From NCBI GenBank assembly GCA_900770875.1, contig CAAGLV010000004.1:1-28774 (forward strand): a stretch of DNA of 28,774 nucleotides, given 5' to 3'. Source of the DNA: Flavobacteriales bacterium (lineage in GTDB: Bacteria; Bacteroidota; Bacteroidia; Flavobacteriales; Weeksellaceae). This document shows, piece after piece, positions 17,027 through 23,336 of the stretch (position 1 is its first letter; the number at the start of each line of letters is the position of its first letter). Position numbers and translations under genes: made by a program. The notes under the pieces are model-generated. The model was given only the letters and a program-made list of their open reading frames with translations. It was not told the DNA's origin and did no database searches.

Positions 17027-18388
17027 TTATTTAATCGAGTTGATAATATCGTACTTCGTGATGATGTGATATTTACCATCTTCTAATTCTACTAATACTG
17101 CTTGATTATCTTTTGTAATTAATTTAGAAACTTCTTCTACTGGTGTAGACGCTTTAACTACTGGATAAGCAGCACCCATAATCTCGCGAATTGGTTTTTC
17201 GGCAACATTACGATCTTCTAAAAATGCTTGGAATAAATCAGATTCGTCTAACGATCCTACAAATCCATTGATATCTTTAACCGGAATTTGAGAAATTTTG
17301 AAGCGACGCATACGATCAATCGCATGAGATGCTAATTCTTCTGTACGAGCGATAACTAATGGTTTATCGATGTGCTCTTGAATTAAATCTGCAGCCGTCT
17401 TAACCTCATCTTCTAAATATCCTCTATCGCGCATCCAATCATCGTTAAAGATTTTACCAACGTAACGAGAACCTGAATCGTGGAATAATACAACAACAAC
17501 ATCATCTGGTCCGAATTCGTCTTTTAATTGTAATAATCCTTTAATTGCAGAACCAGAAGACATTCCTACAAATAAACCTTCTTCTAATGCTAAACGACGT
17601 GTATAAACCGCAGCATCTTTATCTGTAACTTTTGTAAATCCGTCGATAATATCAAAATCTACGTTTTTAGGTAAGATATCTTCTCCAATTCCTTCTGTTA
17701 CATAAGAGTAAACTTCGTTTTCGTCGAAAATTCCTGTTTCTTTGTATTTTTTGAAAACAGATCCGTAAGTATCAACACCCCAAATTTTAACATTTGGATT
17801 ATGCTCTTTTAAGTATTTTCCGATTCCAGAGATTGTTCCTCCAGTACCAACACCAACAACGAAATGAGTTACTTTACCTTCTGTTTGTTCCCAAATTTCT
17901 GGTCCAGTTTGCTCGTAGTTTGCTAATGCATTTGATGGATTATCGTACTGATTTACGTACCATCCGTTTGGTGTTTCTTCTGCTAAACGTTTAGAAACTG
18001 AATAATAAGAACGTGGATCGTCTGGCTCTACATCTGTAGGACAAACTACAACTTTAGCACCAACGGCACGTAAAATATCCATTTTCTCTTTCGATTGTTT
18101 ATCTGTAATAACACAAATTAATTTGTATCCTTTGATAATTGCAGCTAAAGCTAATCCCATTCCGGTATTACCAGATGTTCCTTCGATAATTGTTCCACCA
18201 GGAACTAAACGTCCATCTTTTTCGGCATCTTCTACCATTTTTAATGCCATACGATCTTTACACGAATGACCTGGATTAAAGTATTCTACCTTTGCTAATA
18301 CAGTACAAGGTAAATCTTTTGTAATGTTATTTAACTTTACTAATGGCGTATTACCAATTGTTTCTAATATATTATTTGCGTATTTCAT
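17027..18388 (-). CDS. Cystathionine beta-synthase-like PLP enzyme with CBS domains
   Basis: This 453-residue enzyme belongs to the fold-type II PLP family and probably makes cystathionine from serine and homocysteine, or cysteine from an activated serine. The PLP lysine is K44 in NPGHSCKDR. The substrate and cofactor loops EGTSGNTGMG (69-78) and GVGTGGTISGIG are present, followed by SSGSA, which contacts the pyridine ring. Residues from about 330 carry two regulatory CBS domains (RRFKISQIPVKD and a second copy ending TKYDIINSIK). The arrangement matches eukaryotic-type cystathionine beta-synthase without the N-terminal haem domain. Substrate choice cannot be decided from sequence. It sits between an FtsX-type permease gene (28-base gap) and lptB (20-base gap). 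Confidence 0.9.
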   Translation of the reverse strand: MKYANNILETIGNTPLVKLNNITKDLPCTVLAKVEYFNPGHSCKDRMALKMVEDAEKDGRLVPGGTIIEGTSGNTGMGLALAAIIKGYKLICVITDKQSKEKMDILRAVGAKVVVCPTDVEPDDPRSYYSVSKRLAEETPNGWYVNQYDNPSNALANYEQTGPEIWEQTEGKVTHFVVGVGTGGTISGIGKYLKEHNPNVKIWGVDTYGSVFKKYKETGIFDENEVYSYVTEGIGEDILPKNVDFDIIDGFTKVTDKDAAVYTRRLALEEGLFVGMSSGSAIKGLLQLKDEFGPDDVVVVLFHDSGSRYVGKIFNDDWMRDRGYLEDEVKTAADLIQEHIDKPLVIARTEELASHAIDRMRRFKISQIPVKDINGFVGSLDESDLFQAFLEDRNVAEKPIREIMGAAYPVVKASTPVEEVSKLITKDNQAVLVELEDGKYHIITKYDIINSIK

Positions 18389-18416
18389 TCTAATACTAAT
18401 TAAATTCTTAAAAAAA

Positions 18417-19646
18417 TTATCTAAAATTAATTGCTTTTGATGGTGTAATCTTCGCTATTAAATACGATGGCAAAAGTAATACAATTGCACAAATTATAAT
18501 AGCACCTATATTAAGCAATGCAATGGTACCAAAATCTAAATATACCGGAGCTGCCGATATATAATAGTTTTCGGCTGGTAATTTTATTATTTTAAAATAT
18601 TTCTGAATTAATAATAATCCTATTGCAATTACATTTCCGGCAACTAATCCTGGCAACATTATAAATATGGCATAATTTATAAAAAGTCGGCGAACCTTCC
18701 AATTGGTTGCACCAAATGCTTTTAATAATCCGATTGAGTTGGTGCGTTCTAAAATTAAAATTAATAACACCATTATCATATTAATTATAACTACAAATAG
18801 CATAATTACCACTATGATAACTATATTTTTATCGAAAATAGAAACCCATTCGCTAATTTGTGCAAATGAATCGGTAGCCGATTCTGAGATTAAATTATAA
18901 GGAATATTTTTTGCCACCTTTGCTGCTACATTCTCAATATTTTCTACATCATTTACAAATAATTCGAATCCACCTACAGTTGTGCTATCCCATTTATTTA
19001 AATTTTGCACTTGTTTAATATCACCCAACATAATAATATCGTCAAAATTTTTAATGTCGGATTTATAGATTCCTTTTACATTAAATCGGCGATAAATTGG
19101 GCTATTTTCGTCTCGAATAAAATACATTACAAACGAGCTATCAATATCCAATTTTAATTCGTCGGCAATTTTTTGAGAAAGTACAACTTCGTCGGTAATC
19201 GAATCGTTATTAATTTTAGGAAATCGACCTTTAATTAAAAAGTTTTGAAATCGAACCGTATCATAATCCGTTCCGACACCTTTAAATACAACTCCACTAA
19301 AATTTTCGGCCGTACGAATTACGCCACTTTTATTGGCAATTGCTTGTACATGCTCTATCTCGGGAACAGCTTTAAAATTGGGATAAAAATTTTGTTTAAT
19401 TGCTAACGAATCCGAATTTAACGAATTATTACTATTGTAATTTCGTATTGTAACATGTCCATTAAAGTCGGCTAATTTACTTTTAATAGCTTTTCGTGCA
19501 CCAACACCTGTAGAAATCGTAACCAAAGAAACGATAATTCCCAGCGCAACGGCCAATTGCCCAATACGAATGATAATGCTTGATAAGTTATTTTTAGTAT
19601 TTTTACCAAGTGCTATTTTTTTAGAAAACCACCAAGAAAAGTTCAA
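18417..19646 (-). CDS. FtsX-like ABC transporter permease (LolC/LolE type)
   Basis: This 409-residue inner-membrane permease has the MacB/LolC layout: one N-terminal membrane helix (about 25-47), a large periplasmic domain (about 48-255) and three C-terminal helices (about 258-288, 318-343 and 372-397) with the coupling segment ERTNSIGLLKAFGATNWKVRRLF between them. Family members move lipoproteins or other substrates out of the inner membrane with a separate ATPase. The start codon is TTG at 19644-19646: the N-terminus NFSWWFSKKIALGK aligns with that of related permeases, and no in-frame ATG lies just upstream. It heads a closely spaced cluster with the PLP enzyme and lptB. The partner ATPase is not evident here; lptB is specific to LptFG in known systems. 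Confidence 0.88.
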   Translation of the reverse strand: MNFSWWFSKKIALGKNTKNNLSSIIIRIGQLAVALGIIVSLVTISTGVGARKAIKSKLADFNGHVTIRNYNSNNSLNSDSLAIKQNFYPNFKAVPEIEHVQAIANKSGVIRTAENFSGVVFKGVGTDYDTVRFQNFLIKGRFPKINNDSITDEVVLSQKIADELKLDIDSSFVMYFIRDENSPIYRRFNVKGIYKSDIKNFDDIIMLGDIKQVQNLNKWDSTTVGGFELFVNDVENIENVAAKVAKNIPYNLISESATDSFAQISEWVSIFDKNIVIIVVIMLFVVIINMIMVLLILILERTNSIGLLKAFGATNWKVRRLFINYAIFIMLPGLVAGNVIAIGLLLIQKYFKIIKLPAENYYISAAPVYLDFGTIALLNIGAIIICAIVLLLPSYLIAKITPSKAINFR

Positions 19647-19729
19647 ATTATTAATTTTTAAAATGTTAGTTTTATTACAACTCGTTTAAGTTATAATTAT
19701 TCTTTTCACAATTTGTGTTATTTATTGCT

Positions 19730-20986
19730 ATGAAAAAACTTGTCAAATATACATCAATTGCTTTACTTATAAGCACTCCTATAGTTACGATTGCGCAATC
19801 AGATCCTATAAAATTAAATTTAACCGAAACATACGCTAATCAACCCAAATTTGGATTAGAAATTGGCTTAGGAGCCGAAAACACTTCGCAATATTTACCT
19901 TTATTAAAAGGTAAAAAAGTTGGAGTTGTATCTAACCAAACCGGTATTTTACGCACTAATCCGTCAAATTATGATTATAACCAAACAACTCATTTAGTTG
20001 ATTTTTTATTGAATAACGGAATTAATGTTACAACAATTTATTCGCCCGAACATGGTTTTCGTGGCAATGCCGATGCCGGAGCTAAAGTAAAATCGGGAGT
20101 CGACGAAAAAACAAATTTGCCAATTGTTTCGCTTTATGGCAGCAATAAAAAACCTACAAACGAGCAAATTAAAACTATTGATGTTTTGGTTTTTGACATG
20201 CAAGATGTTGGTGCGCGTTTTTACACTTACATTTCTACCTTGCATTATATAATGGAAGCTGCCGCAGAAAATGGTAAAAAAGTAATTGTATTAGATCGTC
20301 CTAATCCTAATGCACATTACATTGATGGACCAGTAATGCAACCCGAATTTACTTCGTTTGTTGGTATGCACAAAGTGCCTATTGTATATGGTATGACCAT
20401 TGGCGAATATGCAAAAATGATTAATGGCGAAGGTTGGCTTAAAAATGGAATAAAAGCCGATTTAGAAGTTATTCCTTTAACTAATTATACCCATAACAAA
20501 AAGTATACTTTACCTGTAAAACCATCGCCAAATTTACCAAACGACCAAGCGATAAATTTATACCCGAGTACATGTTTATTTGAAGGAACAAATGTAAACG
20601 AAGGCCGTGGAACCGATTTACAATTTAGAGTTTTTGGTTCGCCTTTTTTAATAAATATGCCTTACACCTATACACCAACTGCTAAACCCGGAGCAGCGAA
20701 TCCTAAGTTTAAAGACGAAATTTGTTTTGGAGAAAATTTAGAAAATGAACCATTTATGAACGAAATATCTTTAAAATGGTTAATTGATGCGTATAAAAAT
20801 AACACAAAACAACCTTTTTGGACTTTAAACGGAAAAAAACTTTGGATTGATCAGTTAGCGGGTACAGCTGATTTAAGAAAGCAAATTGAAGCTGGTTGGA
20901 ATGAAAAACAAATTAAAGCAACTTGGCAAAAAGATTTAGACGATTTTAAAAAAACACGTGCAAAATATTTGATTTATCAAGATTAG
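19730..20986 (+). CDS. NamZ-type exo-beta-N-acetylmuramidase (DUF1343)
   Basis: The product (418 residues from the ATG at 19730) belongs to the DUF1343/NamZ family, whose characterised member from Tannerella forsythia removes terminal MurNAc from peptidoglycan fragments. A signal peptide covers 1-22 (cleavage IVTIA before Gln23). Conserved segments are VVSNQTGI (66-73), SPEHGFRG (105-112), FDMQDVGARFYTY (155-167), DRPNP (189-193), MTIGEYAKMINGEGW and LFEGTNVNEGRGTD. I preferred the second Met because it gives a normal signal peptide; the upstream ATG at 19715 adds only MLFIA. A role in recycling or scavenging cell-wall sugars is likely. It ends at a bidirectional terminator. Confidence 0.93.
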   Translation: MKKLVKYTSIALLISTPIVTIAQSDPIKLNLTETYANQPKFGLEIGLGAENTSQYLPLLKGKKVGVVSNQTGILRTNPSNYDYNQTTHLVDFLLNNGINVTTIYSPEHGFRGNADAGAKVKSGVDEKTNLPIVSLYGSNKKPTNEQIKTIDVLVFDMQDVGARFYTYISTLHYIMEAAAENGKKVIVLDRPNPNAHYIDGPVMQPEFTSFVGMHKVPIVYGMTIGEYAKMINGEGWLKNGIKADLEVIPLTNYTHNKKYTLPVKPSPNLPNDQAINLYPSTCLFEGTNVNEGRGTDLQFRVFGSPFLINMPYTYTPTAKPGAANPKFKDEICFGENLENEPFMNEISLKWLIDAYKNNTKQPFWTLNGKKLWIDQLAGTADLRKQIEAGWNEKQIKATWQKDLDDFKKTRAKYLIYQD

Positions 20987-20990
20987 AAAT

Positions 20991-21025
20991 AAAAAAATCC
21001 AACTAAATTTTAGTTGGATTTTTTT
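20991..21025. terminator. Bidirectional terminator between namZ-like gene and 21024 gene
   Basis: A stem of at least 11 bp (20995-21005 with 21011-21021) is flanked by A7 on the left and T7 on the right, so it can end transcripts on both strands. It overlaps the stop of the convergent gene. Confidence 0.85.
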
Positions 21026-21443
21026 ATTTAATTTCAGCAAAATTAATTTCGGCCGTCATGGCATCAAATGCTACTGTACAATTTTCGTATTGATAAATAT
21101 TATCTGCTCGCATTGGTTCTTGGTTTAGATTCTGAGGAAAATTAAATTGCTTTTTAATATCATTTTCCGAACTGATGTAAGATAATCCCAACACAAATTC
21201 GCCACGAAATGGTTTACAAATTGGTGTTGGCGAAAAATAAACTTTTATCGAACTAATGATCTCGTTTAAAACCGTAATTAAAATTCCATCTTCTTTAAAA
21301 AGTAATTCGTAATCGTGCGATTTATTTCCGTTTATTACAATATTGTTTTCGCGTACAATTGCATCCGATTTTAACGATTCTTTAAACATCAAAAATTCGG
21401 TAGCTGTTACTGGCTTTCCTAATAAGTTTGTAAATACATTCAT
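21024..21443 (-). CDS. Protein of unknown function, 139 residues
   Basis: I do not recognise this 139-residue protein. It has no signal peptide or membrane helix and looks like a mixed alpha/beta cytosolic domain. Visible segments include NLLGKPVTATEFLMFKESL at the start, a central KVYFSPTPICKPFRGEFVLGL, and a C-terminal NCTVAFDAMTAEINFAEIK. The order (short helix, strands, LGLSYISSENDIKKQF) is loosely reminiscent of small immunity-type proteins, but no toxin gene is adjacent and I do not claim that role. A terminator hairpin ends about 25 bases upstream of its ATG, leaving little room for a promoter. Confidence 0.75.
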   Translation of the reverse strand: MNVFTNLLGKPVTATEFLMFKESLKSDAIVRENNIVINGNKSHDYELLFKEDGILITVLNEIISSIKVYFSPTPICKPFRGEFVLGLSYISSENDIKKQFNFPQNLNQEPMRADNIYQYENCTVAFDAMTAEINFAEIK

Positions 21444-21467
21444 CTTTTGGTTAATTAACAGGTATAA

Positions 21468-21499
21468 AAAAACCTTTCAAACTATTTTGAAAGGTTTTT
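21468..21499 (-). terminator. Intrinsic terminator after the DUF4920 gene
   Basis: The stem 21468-21481 pairs with 21486-21499 around a CTAT loop (core CCTTTCAAA/TTTGAAAGG). On the minus strand it continues into a T-tract, downstream of the stop at 21523. Confidence 0.85.
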
Positions 21500-21522
21500 A
21501 AATTATTTTCTGCTTAAAATTA

Positions 21523-22095
21523 TTAGTTTTCTTTTACAAAAACACCATCAGCTTCAAAATTAAATTGTAATTGTGGTTTTGTAATTTTAGCAATTTCTTC
21601 TTTCGATTGTCCTGCATCTTCTGCATAGTGACGTAATTTATCTACCGAAATTTCGCTAACAAAAGCTTTTCCGTGTACAACCACATCCGATTTTTCGCCA
21701 TCTAAAGGCATAAAAAATCCGTAATCTTTAAAACGAACAAACGATTGCTCTTCTCCTTTACCTAAATCAACTTTCATCCAACAACCTTTCTTTTTACAAA
21801 CAGATTCGATTGTCGATTTAAATTGTACGTTTTCTATTACATCACCATCTTTCATGTTATCGTATAAGTTTCCTAACTCTACACTTGTTAATGGATTTTT
21901 AACATCAAACGATTCTCCGTAAACCTGATAAGCAAATAAATCATTTACTTGTGCAGTACCTTTAGCTAAGATTTTTTCTTGTGCTTTTGTTACCTTTTCT
22001 GTTTTTGCTTTTTTATCGTTTTTTTTAGTTTGTTGTGCATTTGTTGTAACAGCAAAAGCCATTACAGCACATAAACCTAAAATATATTTTTTCAT
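21523..22095 (-). CDS. DUF4920 domain exported protein
   Basis: This 190-residue exported protein has a signal peptide (1-20, cleavage TTNA before Gln21) and a lysine-rich linker to about residue 42. A DUF4920 domain follows, recognised by the VCKKKGCWMKV segment with its paired cysteines and by FRFKDYGFFMPL-type sequence (FVRFKDYGFFMPLDGE) and GKAFVSEISVDKLRHYAEDAG. The function of the family is not known; the CxxxxxC-type pair suggests metal or redox chemistry, which is inference. It lies 22 bases downstream of the NUDIX gene and likely shares its message. Confidence 0.88.
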   Translation of the reverse strand: MKKYILGLCAVMAFAVTTNAQQTKKNDKKAKTEKVTKAQEKILAKGTAQVNDLFAYQVYGESFDVKNPLTSVELGNLYDNMKDGDVIENVQFKSTIESVCKKKGCWMKVDLGKGEEQSFVRFKDYGFFMPLDGEKSDVVVHGKAFVSEISVDKLRHYAEDAGQSKEEIAKITKPQLQFNFEADGVFVKEN

Positions 22096-22117
22096 GAGAA
22101 TATAATTCTGTTATTTA

Positions 22118-22711
22118 TTACAAATCTAAATAATTATTCACTAATAATTGGATGTTTGGATAAGAATTCTTCATCAATTCGTCAATTTCTTCTTTCTTTT
22201 TCCAAATTACATCCTCAATTCCTTCTTCTGTTTGAGGTTGAGGCGTTTCGGTTCCTTTATAAAAAACTTCAAACCAAAAAGTTTCTTTAATAATATATTC
22301 TCTTTGGTAATAAATATGGTAAGTTGGAATTAAAAATCGCTTCAGTTCGAGAGGAGTAATACTACATTCTTCCTCAATTTCCCGTATTGCAGATTCTTCT
22401 TTTGTTTCGCCTTCTTCCATTTTTCCTTTAGGCAAATCCCATTTTCCTAAACGATAAATAAACAAATATTCGTCTTTTGGATTACGTACAATACCTCCAG
22501 CAGCTTGTATTAATTTAAAATAATTCTTAAACTGATTCCATACTTCTTCTATCGATTCACTTATAATATTTACATGATTTACTGCCGAACTAGACAATAA
22601 ATGAAAAGCTTCATCAAAATTTGATTGGTGATGATATAAGATATTTTTTGCTTCTGGCTTCGATTCTTGGTCGAAAGTCAATAAACTTTCATTAAAAAAA
22701 ACTTTGTACAT
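22118..22711 (-). CDS. NUDIX hydrolase with N-terminal extension
   Basis: This 197-residue protein (ATG at 22711) has a NUDIX domain from about residue 68 to the end. The NUDIX box starts at G96 and runs GKMEEGE then REIEEE (110-115), so the catalytic glutamates are present. The usual Gly of the final xGU is Ser117 (ECSI). The first 65 residues form a separate small region (MYKVFFNESLLTF). KWDLPKGKMEEGE and the WKKKEEIDELMKNSYPNI tail suggest a nucleotide or nucleoside-diphosphate substrate, not identifiable further. A longer frame starting at 22768 exists, but the extra 19 residues overlap the promoter region and look non-coding. Confidence 0.88.
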   Translation of the reverse strand: MYKVFFNESLLTFDQESKPEAKNILYHHQSNFDEAFHLLSSSAVNHVNIISESIEEVWNQFKNYFKLIQAAGGIVRNPKDEYLFIYRLGKWDLPKGKMEEGETKEESAIREIEEECSITPLELKRFLIPTYHIYYQREYIIKETFWFEVFYKGTETPQPQTEEGIEDVIWKKKEEIDELMKNSYPNIQLLVNNYLDL

Positions 22712-22734
22712 TTGAGCGATTTGATACAAATTTA
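22707..22734. promoter_or_regulatory. Overlapping divergent promoter elements for NUDIX and SRPBCC genes
   Basis: On the minus strand TAAATTTG (22734-22727) is a -7 box 15 bases upstream of the NUDIX ATG. On the plus strand TACATTTG (22707-22714) is a -7 box 38 bases before the SRPBCC ATG and overlaps the NUDIX start codon. Both match TAnnTTTG exactly. Confidence 0.5.
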
Positions 22735-22752
22735 TAAAAAACTCACAGGAAT

Positions 22753-23148
22753 ATGAAGGTAAATACAAATAAAGTGCGCTTCGCTAAAAATCAACAAGAC
22801 GCTTTTAACTTTTTAGTAGACATGGCAAACTACGAACAATTGATGCCAGCCGATACAAAATCGTTTGAAATACACGAATCTGGCAAAGGTTTTACTGTTG
22901 GTGTTGGTGCTTTACCAAAGGTTGGTATGCGTTTAAAAGAAACGACAGAACCATCGCAAATTATTTTTGAATCGCCTGCGCCAGCGTTTGATTATACATT
23001 AACAATTACTATTGAATCTGTAGATGAAAACTCGTCTGATGTACAATTAGATTTTGATGGTAAATTTAATATGATGATCGAAATGATGGCTAAAGGACCA
23101 TTAACATCTTTCATCGAAACGATTGCCGAAAATTTAGGAAAAATTTAA
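22753..23148 (+). CDS. SRPBCC (START-like) domain protein
   Basis: This 131-residue cytosolic protein has the SRPBCC/Bet v 1-like pattern: an initial strand (KVRFAKNQQDAFNFL), a helical segment NYEQLMP, a GxxxxxG-like strand pair, and a long C-terminal helix (GPLTSFIETIAENLGKI). The fold usually holds a hydrophobic ligand, but no catalytic motif can be read. It is divergent from the NUDIX gene with a 41-base gap and ends in a terminator. Homologues of similar size are frequent in Flavobacteriales without an assigned role. Confidence 0.85.
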   Translation: MKVNTNKVRFAKNQQDAFNFLVDMANYEQLMPADTKSFEIHESGKGFTVGVGALPKVGMRLKETTEPSQIIFESPAPAFDYTLTITIESVDENSSDVQLDFDGKFNMMIEMMAKGPLTSFIETIAENLGKI

Positions 23149-23166
23149 GTTAATCCAAATGATAAC

Positions 23167-23200
23167 AAAAAAGCACTTCTTTAAAAAGAGGTGCTTTTTT
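23167..23200 (+). terminator. Intrinsic terminator of the SRPBCC gene
   Basis: A stem of about 15 bp with one G-T pair (core GCACTTCTT/AAGAGGTGC) is followed by T7. Confidence 0.85.
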
Positions 23201-23202
23201 TA

Positions 23203-23285
23203 TTAATAAACAACACTATTAATTAGTAAACAAACTAAATTACTAAACTAAAACTCAAATAATATACAACAATTTAATAAACAAC
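23203..23285 (+). repeat. Three direct repeats upstream of the T9SS adhesin gene
   Basis: TTAATAAACAAC occurs exactly at 23203-23214 and 23274-23285, and a close variant TTAGTAAACAAA at 23223-23234. They lie between the terminator and the -7 box of the next gene in a purine-poor, AT-rich tract. Confidence 0.4.
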
Positions 23286-23306
23286 GCAATTAAAATTTAT
23301 TTAAGC

Positions 23307-23314
23307 TAACTTTG
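23307..23314 (+). promoter_or_regulatory. Candidate -7 promoter element of the T9SS adhesin gene
   Basis: TAACTTTG fits TAnnTTTG and lies 22 bases upstream of the ATG at 23337. Confidence 0.55.
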
Positions 23315-23336
23315 CATATTCATTACAGCTTAAAAA

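Noticed and set aside
19707..19717. Short palindrome CACAATTTGTG between the divergent permease and namZ-like genes
   Set aside because: Arms of only five bases around one central base are expected often by chance in AT-rich DNA, and no second copy or promoter context supports an operator.
21024..21443. Possible immunity protein of a toxin-antitoxin or contact-dependent system
   Set aside because: The size and fold impression fit loosely, but no toxin, Rhs, or secretion-linked gene is adjacent and no motif supports it.
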